A stretch of DNA of 64,000 bases, taken from Zobellia nedashkovskayae. Its GTDB lineage: Bacteria; Bacteroidota; Bacteroidia; Flavobacteriales; Flavobacteriaceae. This document shows positions 52,734 through 60,196 of the stretch, in pieces (the first letter of the stretch is position 1; every line of letters starts with the position of its first letter). Both the position numbers and the translations under genes were made by a program. The DNA lies in the NCBI RefSeq assembly GCF_015330125.1, contig NZ_JADDXR010000002.1:2988685-3052684 (forward strand). Direction: 5' to 3'. Under the pieces are notes generated by a model. That model was given only the letters and a program-made list of their open reading frames with translations, had not been told where the DNA came from and did no database searches.

Positions 52734-54104
52734 TTATAAGATAATTTCTTTAATTTCGTTTAGTTTTGGAATGTGTACATTCCAATTATATACATCGCGA
52801 ATCTTAACTCTAAAAGCATCTAGTGAAGAGGGTTCTCCATGAACAAGAAAAACTTCTTCGGGTATGTTCTTAATGTCTTGCATCCAATGTAATAGCTCTT
52901 TTTGGTCTGCATGACCGGAGAGACTTTCTAAGTGATATATTTTTGATTTTACAGGATAATACTTTCCGAATAGTTTCAATTCATAAGCGCCTTCTAATAG
53001 TTGTTTGCCCCTAGTACCTTCTGCTTGGTGTCCTACCATTAAGACCGTTGTGGAAGAACGCCCCATTAACTGTTTTAAATAAGTGAGTACTCTTCCGCCA
53101 GTAACCATACCGCTACCGGCAATAACTATTTTTGGTCTGGTATCATCAATTGTTTTCCAGGTATCTGCATATGAACTTATGATATTAAAATGTCTGTACA
53201 TGGCCGCATATTCCTTACTTGAGAGTTTGTGCCATTCAGGAAATTGTTGAAAAACAGACAGCACATTATTGCCCATGGGGCTATCAATAAAAATAGGAAT
53301 ATTGGGTATTCTATTCTTTTTGAACAATTGCCATAAGAGGTACATAAGGGATTGTAGACGTTCTACAGCAAAAGATGGAATGATCAGGTTTCCTCTTTGA
53401 TTAATGGTTTCAGTAACTAGGTCAACCAAGATTTGTTCTACATCTTCCTGTGGATGTAACTTGTTTCCGTATGTACTTTCAATAAAAAGATAATCTACCC
53501 ATTTTGGATGCTCGGGAGGAGCCAATAGGGGGTCATGCTCTCTACCTATATCACCTGAAAAAACAAATAATTTTCCTAAAATCTCCAGTTCTATAAAAGT
53601 GGCGCCTATAATATGTCCGTTAAAATTGAACCTGAAACGAACATGTTCAGAAAGAGATATCCATTCATCTTTTTCTTCCGAAGAAAATAGGTCTATTGCC
53701 CTTTCCGCTTCGCGAAGCGTATAAAAAGGTTTTGCTGGATCGTGTTTGCTATACCCTTCTTTATTAGCACGTTCAGCCTCTTCTTCATGAATTTTAGCGC
53801 TATCTAAAAGAATGATCTCGGTTATGGCCAAAGTTGGGGGCGTACCAATTATTTTTCCATTAAAGCCTTGCATGACCAATCTAGGAAGATATCCTGTATG
53901 ATCTAGATGCCCGTGTGTTAGTAACACTACGTCAATTTTTGAGACATCAATAGGCAAGGGTTCCCAGTTCAATTGCCGTAATTCTTTTAAGCCTTGGTAC
54001 ATACCACAGTCTACCATAACATTAAGTTCTGGTGTTTCTAAATAAAACTTAGATCCGGTTACGGTGCCGGAGGCTCCCAAAAAGTGAATTTTTACTTTGT
54101 TCAT
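52734..54104 (-). CDS. Metallo-beta-lactamase/beta-CASP exonuclease-type hydrolase
   Basis: 456 residues. The zinc motif HGHLDH lies at residues 64-69, preceded by DCGMYQG (31-37). The beta-CASP segment follows (PSFAVERLQSLMYLL, IFIDSPMG, GSGMVTGGRVLTYLKQLM) and then SGHADQKELLHWM and VHGEPSSLDAFR, which belong to the RNA-specific MBL C-terminus. Such proteins are RNases of the Ysh1/CPSF73 type or other nucleic-acid hydrolases. The upstream ATP-cone endonuclease-like gene ends 3 nt before this start, so the two are co-translated. Substrate unknown. Confidence 0.9.
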   Translation of the reverse strand: MNKVKIHFLGASGTVTGSKFYLETPELNVMVDCGMYQGLKELRQLNWEPLPIDVSKIDVVLLTHGHLDHTGYLPRLVMQGFNGKIIGTPPTLAITEIILLDSAKIHEEEAERANKEGYSKHDPAKPFYTLREAERAIDLFSSEEKDEWISLSEHVRFRFNFNGHIIGATFIELEILGKLFVFSGDIGREHDPLLAPPEHPKWVDYLFIESTYGNKLHPQEDVEQILVDLVTETINQRGNLIIPSFAVERLQSLMYLLWQLFKKNRIPNIPIFIDSPMGNNVLSVFQQFPEWHKLSSKEYAAMYRHFNIISSYADTWKTIDDTRPKIVIAGSGMVTGGRVLTYLKQLMGRSSTTVLMVGHQAEGTRGKQLLEGAYELKLFGKYYPVKSKIYHLESLSGHADQKELLHWMQDIKNIPEEVFLVHGEPSSLDAFRVKIRDVYNWNVHIPKLNEIKEIIL

Positions 54105-54107
54105 AGC

Positions 54108-54947
54108 TTAAAGATTACAGAGTTGTTCAACCTCGCTTAATATTTTTGCCTTTCGCGTATTAGAAACTCCCAAATGGTCCAACAAGAATTTTTCTTTCCA
54201 TAGTTCACGACAGAGTACCACATCTCTACTCAGCAAGAATTGTTTTTCACGATTGGTCAATATGGTAGAAACGGTAATAGGATATAACTTAAGCCTATCA
54301 ATACGGTCTTTAATACCATCGTTTAAAGGGTAATCCCAACTTAAAAGGTATAAATTAACGCACTTACCATATTTTATGGCATCTGAAGTAAAACGTGTGT
54401 TGGTCACTACCCAACCGGGGTTCAGGGTTTTGGTCTCCGTTTTTTTTGTTTTCCAATGTGCTTTTACATCGTTATAGCGCGAGTGTATATAGAGCGGTAC
54501 TTTAACATTGCAATTGCGACCTTCTTCGCTATGAAATTTGCATTCTATTATAGTTACGGTTCCATTTTTTTCGGCAACTACATCAATTTCATGAGTAACA
54601 CAAATACCGTCCATTACGATACCAACCTTGGTCTCATAGCCGGAATACGTTAAGAGGGCTCCTATAAAACGTTCAAAAGGGAACCCCGTTGGACCCAACT
54701 CATAAATAGCCTTTTTCAGCTTATATTTTGAAGCAAAAACAGATTTCTTTTTTTTCAATAAGGCAAAGGCCCGGTTGTAAATTTCATTGGTAGATATGCC
54801 TTCATAAAGTTCATCGCGTACTTGATCGACAATATGCTCAACCAACTCATGATTTGCCCCAGTATGTTTTAGGGAGTTGCGAAGCTTATCCATAGAAAAA
54901 TGGGCTTTTACACCTGATGATTTTATTATATCGATTTCCTTTTTCAT
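54108..54947 (-). CDS. ATP-cone domain fused to Mrr-like restriction endonuclease domain
   Basis: 279 residues. The first ~85 are an ATP-cone, the nucleotide-sensing module known from ribonucleotide reductases and NrdR (IDIIKSSGVKAHFSMDKLRNSLKHTGA). The next ~90 form a PD-(D/E)xK nuclease domain with Asp122 (HEIDVVAE) and Glu135-Cys-Lys137 (IIECKF). The C-terminus (LLDHLGVSNTRKAKILSEVEQL) resembles a helix-hairpin-helix. It would link nuclease activity to nucleotide state. Downstream by 3 nt is the beta-CASP hydrolase and upstream by 33 nt an MscS channel. Function not established. Confidence 0.82.
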   Translation of the reverse strand: MKKEIDIIKSSGVKAHFSMDKLRNSLKHTGANHELVEHIVDQVRDELYEGISTNEIYNRAFALLKKKKSVFASKYKLKKAIYELGPTGFPFERFIGALLTYSGYETKVGIVMDGICVTHEIDVVAEKNGTVTIIECKFHSEEGRNCNVKVPLYIHSRYNDVKAHWKTKKTETKTLNPGWVVTNTRFTSDAIKYGKCVNLYLLSWDYPLNDGIKDRIDRLKLYPITVSTILTNREKQFLLSRDVVLCRELWKEKFLLDHLGVSNTRKAKILSEVEQLCNL

Positions 54948-54980
54948 AAGTTGAGTTATTAAAGGGGGATGAAATCTATT

Positions 54981-55886
54981 TTACACTGAGCTCTTTACCT
55001 GAACATTTACGTCTGGAATTTTTAGTAATTGTAGCGTAGTAGAGGCTAACACAACTTTGCCGTTAGAGGCGAATATTGATTGTTGAATACGCTCAAAAAG
55101 TTGATTCTTTGTAATGCGTCGTCGTTTATAATCCGTTATATACCTTAGGTTAATTTCAATCCAATTATCGGTAATTTTTAGTGCTACGGTTGGTTCTAGA
55201 GTAGCGTCTTCAATATAATAATGGGCGACCATTTCTTTCCATTTTGTCAATGAGTTTTTGGTGTATTCAGAAAGTAGCTCTGTAGCATCATCCAATATAA
55301 TTTTTTTCGCTAATGCAATATCAGACTCATAGGTAATCATAATATTTAGCTCATCCCATAGAAAGGGAAAATCCATGGAGTAGTTTTTAATGGGACCTTT
55401 AAAAACAAAAGAATTACTGATTTTTACAATTCGCCCAGAATAGTTATCGCTACTTACCCATTCGCCCAATTCCATAAGGGTCGTGTAAATACTATCAATA
55501 TCAATTACATCGCCTTTTATACCGTTAATCTCAATTCTATCACCAGGTTTATAAACACGGACAAAAAAGATGTAAAATGAGCCTGTTATGCTCAAGATAA
55601 GTTCTTGTAACGTAAAGGTAATTCCCGCAGTAAACAGACCGATGATAATAGTATAGTCCGCTATACTTTTTACGGTAAAAGAAATCAATATTAAAAAGAA
55701 AATCAAAAAGTAACCTACCAGCTCAACACCCTTTTGAGCCTTGTACCTAATGGTTACATCACTAATACGTTTCTTAAGCAGCTTCCTTAGAAAGCCAATG
55801 GAGAAAACAATAAAGATAATCCATAACAAAAGTTTTAAAACCTTTGCGGCTAGTGGGTCCTTTAGAAAATTGAGTAGTGCGTCCAT
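54981..55886 (-). CDS. Small-conductance mechanosensitive channel (MscS family)
   Basis: 301 residues. Three hydrophobic segments in the first ~110 residues, then the pore-lining helix region GLFTAGITFTLQELILSITG and the beta domain FVRVYKPGDRIEINGIKGDVIDIDSIYTTLMEL, diagnostic of MscS. The C-terminal alpha/beta domain follows. It releases solutes on hypo-osmotic shock in the inner membrane. It heads a minus-strand group with the ATP-cone nuclease and MBL genes, and lies 146 nt downstream of the universal stress genes, from which it is probably separately transcribed. Confidence 0.92.
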   Translation of the reverse strand: MDALLNFLKDPLAAKVLKLLLWIIFIVFSIGFLRKLLKKRISDVTIRYKAQKGVELVGYFLIFFLILISFTVKSIADYTIIIGLFTAGITFTLQELILSITGSFYIFFVRVYKPGDRIEINGIKGDVIDIDSIYTTLMELGEWVSSDNYSGRIVKISNSFVFKGPIKNYSMDFPFLWDELNIMITYESDIALAKKIILDDATELLSEYTKNSLTKWKEMVAHYYIEDATLEPTVALKITDNWIEINLRYITDYKRRRITKNQLFERIQQSIFASNGKVVLASTTLQLLKIPDVNVQVKSSV

Positions 55887-56032
55887 GAATGTTTTTTATA
55901 AAACTGATAATACGGAGATATTGAGAAGCTTTTTATCATACAAAGACCACGGTTGAGATATTAAAAAAAAATAGTGGTTCTGTAAGTATTCTTCTTTACC
56001 CAAGTTCCTATTTAATTCATTGTTAGGTTCTT

Positions 56033-56872
56033 TTAATGCAATGCCAAAATAGGGACAGTAGCATCATACCCTATTTCTTTGACTAATGGTTTAGTAAATA
56101 TTTTCTCAAAGAAAAAGTGTCTGTGGTTAATAAAAGCAATCATATCGCTATCTCTACTTTCCACAAAAGCGGTAATTCCGTCTGCTACATCTTTTTCGGT
56201 CAGCGTATGAAAACTGTGGGCAACTTCATCTAAAATATCTCTTAGCAATTGTTTGTTTTCTTCTTGCTCAGGTTTTAGAAATGGTTTTTTTGAAATATGA
56301 AGTACCCTAACAGTTGCTTCATGCATTTTTGCAATTTCAATGAGGTATCTTAACTCCCTCCTTTTAAAGACCGATTTAAAATCTGTTGGGAAAACAATTT
56401 CTTTAGGGGAAGTGAAACGTACCTCTTTAGGTACCGCCAAAACCGGACATTCAGAAACAATTTCCATAGTCTTTACGGTATTACTACCAAAAATAACACC
56501 TTTGGCACCAGATGCCCCTTTGGTACCCATAACCACCAAATCAATATCCTTATTTGAAATGGTTTTTTTAATCGCAGCAGATAGAAAAGTAAAAGTTGGT
56601 ATGGTGTGGTAGATATGTTTTGGGTTGTCATGATGTAGCGCAAGCATATCTAATAATTTCACGAAATTTTCTTCTGATTTGGCTTTTGCAACCTCAAACT
56701 CCGCGCTGCCCGGTTCGGGTATAATGAGCGTATCAGTAGTGTAGTTTTCTAGCTTAAAAACATTCAAAAAATAAAATTCGCAATTTAACTTTGCGTATAA
56801 ATCAAGTGCGTACCGCACCGCATTGAGGGCATTTTTGGAGAAATCTGTAGGTACCAATATTCTTTTGTACAT
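56033..56872 (-). CDS. Universal stress protein, tandem UspA domains
   Basis: 279 residues containing two UspA-like domains. The first has KRILVPTDFSKNALNAVRYAL and the ATP-binding block VMGTKGASGAKGVIFGSNT, so it should bind ATP. The second domain (EIVFPTDF... onward) is degenerate and lacks the glycine motif. Cytoplasmic stress protein; pathways unknown. It follows a paralogue at 56936-57784 on the same strand, 63 nt apart, so the two probably form an operon and arose by duplication. Confidence 0.92.
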   Translation of the reverse strand: MYKRILVPTDFSKNALNAVRYALDLYAKLNCEFYFLNVFKLENYTTDTLIIPEPGSAEFEVAKAKSEENFVKLLDMLALHHDNPKHIYHTIPTFTFLSAAIKKTISNKDIDLVVMGTKGASGAKGVIFGSNTVKTMEIVSECPVLAVPKEVRFTSPKEIVFPTDFKSVFKRRELRYLIEIAKMHEATVRVLHISKKPFLKPEQEENKQLLRDILDEVAHSFHTLTEKDVADGITAFVESRDSDMIAFINHRHFFFEKIFTKPLVKEIGYDATVPILALH

Positions 56873-56935
56873 AATATTATTTCTTAAGTGAGTATTAAAT
56901 GTAATTCCTGAATAGTTTTTTTACTGGGCTGTTAA

Positions 56936-57784
56936 TTAGCCTTTAAAGGGTAATATTAGAAATGGTATATTAGAGTACATGCTTACATTCTTGACCACAG
57001 GCTCACGTAATACGCGATCAAAAAAGGTGTGTTTATAATGTACCATAGCAAACATATCTACGCCCTTATTATTTAGAAAATCATCAATAACCATGGCCTT
57101 ATCAGCAAAAGCCTGTACCCAGTGAGAACTATGCTCTGTATTTTTAAGACATAGCTCAAGCATTTCTCTGTGCGACTCTTGTTCTTTACTTAGCTCCTCT
57201 TCTTCATTTATGTGCATGACCCTAATTTTGGCATTAAAGAGTTCTGCAATGAACAAAAGAGGTGCTGTAGTTTTTTTTGTACACCCTTTTTTATAATCGG
57301 TTACAAAGGCAATGTCCGTAGGTGCTACAAAATCTAGTTCTTTTGGAATGGTCAAAACAGGACATTGGGTTATGGTATTGGCCAGCTGAATGGTATTGCT
57401 GCCAAAGAAAATTTCTTTAGCTCCCGTATAACCTTTACTACCCATAACTACCAAATCAATTTCAAATGCATTCAGCATTTGGTGTATGGTTTTAATTAGA
57501 TTCCCTTTTTTAGAAATGGTCTCGAATTTGTGTAAAGGATTTTCATTGTCTAAAGTAATTCTATGCTTAAGAGCTGTAATTTTTTCCTTAGAGGTAGCAG
57601 CTAATTCGTTCAGTAGTTTTTGACCTACCAAAAATTCTGATTTCCCTCCAATTAAAGGAGTGAGGTCATTATACACGTTTACAAGGTAAAAGTTGCATTT
57701 AATTGACTTCAATACTTGCGTGGCATAAAAAAGAGCACAATATGCATTGTTTGAAAAGTCCGTGGCGACCAATATATTTTTCAT
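56936..57784 (-). CDS. Universal stress protein, tandem UspA domains (paralogue)
   Basis: 282 residues from ATG 57784 (MKNILVATDFSNNAYCALFYA); the frame starts 24 nt further upstream but those residues lie outside the fold. The first domain has VMGSKGYTGAKEIFFGSNTIQ, the ATP-loop, and the second domain is degenerate. It is paralogous to the next gene and is transcribed from the divergent region shared with thioredoxin. Both genes point to redox or energy stress adaptation. No PUL link. Confidence 0.9.
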   Translation of the reverse strand: MKNILVATDFSNNAYCALFYATQVLKSIKCNFYLVNVYNDLTPLIGGKSEFLVGQKLLNELAATSKEKITALKHRITLDNENPLHKFETISKKGNLIKTIHQMLNAFEIDLVVMGSKGYTGAKEIFFGSNTIQLANTITQCPVLTIPKELDFVAPTDIAFVTDYKKGCTKKTTAPLLFIAELFNAKIRVMHINEEEELSKEQESHREMLELCLKNTEHSSHWVQAFADKAMVIDDFLNNKGVDMFAMVHYKHTFFDRVLREPVVKNVSMYSNIPFLILPFKG

Positions 57785-57953
57785 CTTGTTTGTTTTATAA
57801 TTGGGCAATCCTTATAAACATTACTATTCCGGAAGTGCCTTTTTAATTTAAGATCCATATATAAAGTTAATTGAGAAGAATATTAAAAACCATGACTTAC
57901 GTCAGTTTAATCAAGGTCAATTTTTAGTAATTTTATAAATCTAAATAAGAAAA

Positions 57954-58253
57954 ATGAAAAGCAGTTTTAATACTATAATAGAATCTGATACACCCGTATT
58001 GGTAGATTTTTTTGCGGATTGGTGTGGACCTTGTAAAATGTTGGCGCCTATCTTAAAGCAAGTAAAAGAAGAACTGGGAGATAGCATAAAAATCGTAAAG
58101 ATAGATGTGGATAAAAATCAGCCCTTGGCCAGCACGTATAATGTACGTGGTGTGCCTACTATGATGTTATTTAAAAACGGAAAACAAGTTTGGAGACAAT
58201 CTGGTGTTTTACAAAAAAATGACATCGTACAAATTGTAAAGTCGAATTCTTAA
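57954..58253 (+). CDS. trxA: Thioredoxin
   Basis: 99 residues, the normal size. Active site WCGPC with Cys24 and Cys27, in VDFFADWCGPCKMLAPIL, then the cis-Pro region VRGVPTMMLFKNGK. Cytoplasmic disulfide reductase. It is divergent from the universal stress genes and 31 nt upstream of a CxxCH/DUF3365 lipoprotein, with which it is probably co-transcribed. Firm assignment. Confidence 0.95.
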   Translation: MKSSFNTIIESDTPVLVDFFADWCGPCKMLAPILKQVKEELGDSIKIVKIDVDKNQPLASTYNVRGVPTMMLFKNGKQVWRQSGVLQKNDIVQIVKSNS

Positions 58254-58284
58254 TTCGATTTAATCGTATCTAATCTTACCAAAT

Positions 58285-59283
58285 ATGAAAAAATATTCCA
58301 TTTTTTTACTGATTGTAATTTTCTTTTCTAGTTGTAAAGAAAACCAGAAGGGTAAAATTGAATCTGCCCAAAACATTGAAGTAACCCAAAATGCTAAAAC
58401 TCAAGAACCGCACCCTGGAAAGGTAATCATGGAGCGCGAATGTTATTTGTGCCATAATCCTAAGGCAAAAATGGCAGATAGGTTTGCACCACCTATGGAA
58501 GCCATTAAAAGGCATTACATAGACTCTACTGTTTCACAGCAGGAATTTACGGAGGCTTTAATCAAGTGGATAAATGATCCGGAAACAGAAACCAAGATAC
58601 CTGCAGCACACAAAGAGTTTGGGCCAATGCCGTATTTGCCAAATCGAGAGGATGCTTTGATCCAGATAGCAGATTACATTTACAACAATGAATTGGAACG
58701 TCCCGAAGGTTTTGAGGAATATTTTAAATCTTCGCACAAGGTAGGAACGGGTTTGGAAGATTGTAACTGTTATGAGAGCCCAGGACCGGAAAAAGTGTAT
58801 GGAACCATTGGCATGGCCTATGCAAAAGAAGCCAAGAAAGCACTGGGTCAAAGCCTAACAAAAGCTATTCAGGAAAAAGGAACTGTTGGGGCTATTGGGT
58901 TTTGTAATCTTGAAGCTATGCAAATTACGGACAGCGTTTCTTTGATGAAAAATGCCGTTATTAAGAGAGTTTCAGATAAATTAAGAAATCCTAAAAATAA
59001 AGCTACACCCAAGGAATTGGAATATATAGACTGGTTTAAAGAAGTTGTGGCATCTGGTGATGAAATTGAACCTGTTGTTGAAACCAAAGATGGCGAAGTG
59101 TCTTTTTATTATCCGATCACAACCAACGCACTTTGTTTACAATGTCATGGCACACCAAATAAACAAGTATTGCCAGAAACCATGACGGCATTGAATAAAC
59201 TGTACCCCAATGATATGGCACTTGGTTACGATGTAAACCAAGTACGCGGTATGTGGAGTATTGAATTTTATAGTGATAAATAA
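58285..59283 (+). CDS. Heme-binding lipoprotein: cytochrome c-like domain plus DUF3365
   Basis: 332 residues, lipoprotein (SSCKEN, Cys17). A first CxxCH site at Cys53-His57 (CYLCH) lies in a cytochrome c-like domain of ~90 residues. The C-terminal part (from about 160) matches the Tll0287-like DUF3365 family with a second CxxCH (CLQCH) near residue 284 and an end GMWSIEF. Such proteins are redox or sensing heme proteins in the periplasm. Co-transcribed with thioredoxin and closed by a strong terminator (59363-59395). Physiological partner unknown. Confidence 0.82.
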   Translation: MKKYSIFLLIVIFFSSCKENQKGKIESAQNIEVTQNAKTQEPHPGKVIMERECYLCHNPKAKMADRFAPPMEAIKRHYIDSTVSQQEFTEALIKWINDPETETKIPAAHKEFGPMPYLPNREDALIQIADYIYNNELERPEGFEEYFKSSHKVGTGLEDCNCYESPGPEKVYGTIGMAYAKEAKKALGQSLTKAIQEKGTVGAIGFCNLEAMQITDSVSLMKNAVIKRVSDKLRNPKNKATPKELEYIDWFKEVVASGDEIEPVVETKDGEVSFYYPITTNALCLQCHGTPNKQVLPETMTALNKLYPNDMALGYDVNQVRGMWSIEFYSDK

Positions 59284-59362
59284 TTGTATTAATAGCAATT
59301 GTATAATACAGATAATTAGTAAATAGGTAGTTCTTCAGAATCTATTTTTAGATGGTTGAAAA

Positions 59363-59395
59363 AAGGGTTTTGTAATCTACAAGACCCTTTTTTTA
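59363..59395 (+). terminator. Rho-independent terminator after the DUF3365 gene
   Basis: AAGGGTTTTGTA (59363-59374) pairs with TACAAGACCCTT (59378-59389), 12 bp with one G-T pair and a 3-nt loop, followed by a T-run to 59394. It ends the thioredoxin-cytochrome transcript. Confidence 0.9.
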
Positions 59396-59433
59396 TTGCT
59401 AAATTTTTCTCGGTTTACCATTTAGATGTACCT

Positions 59434-59465
59434 TTTGAGCATATTTAAAAAGTAACATACTTTTG
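59434..59465 (+). promoter_or_regulatory. Bacteroidota-type promoter of upp
   Basis: TTTG at 59434-59437, a 20-nt spacer, and TACTTTTG at 59458-59465 match the -33/-7 pattern TTTG-N(19-21)-TAnnTTTG of Bacteroidota. The upp ATG follows 38 nt after the -7 box. It serves as an internal control for the promoter grammar used for the PUL modules. Confidence 0.8.
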
Positions 59466-59503
59466 TTATAAATTATAACCATAATTCAAATCAGATTCAT
59501 TCT

Positions 59504-60157
59504 ATGACAGTCCATAACCTTGGCGAAAGCAATTCGCTCATGAACAAATTTATCGCTGAAATTAGAGATGTAAACATCCAAAAAGATGCGATGCGCTTCA
59601 GACGGAATGTTGAGCGTATTGGGGAAGTGCTGGGTTATGAAATGAGTAAATCGTTTCAGTATGAAAGTAGTGAGGTAACCACTCCTTTAGGTACTAAAGA
59701 AATGTCTCTGCCAACGGATAAAATAGTGTTGTGTTCCATTTTACGTGCTGGATTGCCATTACACCAAGGACTATTGAATTATTTTGATGAGGCGGAAAAT
59801 GCTTTTATATCTGCTTATAGACATCACAAGGGAGCCGAGGATGCTTTTGAAGTTATCGTAAATTATTTTGCTGCACCTTCCTTAGAAGGGAAAATACTAG
59901 TACTCACAGACCCAATGTTAGCTACCGGACGCACTTTAGAAAATGTACTAAAATCACTTAAAAAACATGGTACACCTTCTCAGATTCATATTGTGTCTGT
60001 TATTGGAGCGCAAGAGGGTATTGATCACGTACAAAAGGTATTCCCTGAAAACACCCATTTATGGATTTCTGCAATAGACCCGGAACTTAATGCAAGAGGG
60101 TACATTATGCCTGGTATTGGAGATGCAGGGGATTTGGCCTACGGCGAAAAGCTTTAG
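59504..60157 (+). CDS. upp: Uracil phosphoribosyltransferase
   Basis: 217 residues. Pyrimidine salvage: uracil plus PRPP gives UMP. The PRPP-binding loop VLTDPMLATGRT and the uracil-contact end GYIMPGIGDAGDLAYG are clear, along with CSILRAGLPLHQG. Cytoplasmic. Single gene with its own promoter (59434-59465), convergent with the P-type ATPase gene 39 nt away. Ordinary housekeeping gene. Confidence 0.95.
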   Translation: MTVHNLGESNSLMNKFIAEIRDVNIQKDAMRFRRNVERIGEVLGYEMSKSFQYESSEVTTPLGTKEMSLPTDKIVLCSILRAGLPLHQGLLNYFDEAENAFISAYRHHKGAEDAFEVIVNYFAAPSLEGKILVLTDPMLATGRTLENVLKSLKKHGTPSQIHIVSVIGAQEGIDHVQKVFPENTHLWISAIDPELNARGYIMPGIGDAGDLAYGEKL

Positions 60158-60196
60158 GAAGTCTTTGGCTTTATATTTTAACATTACATATCTATA

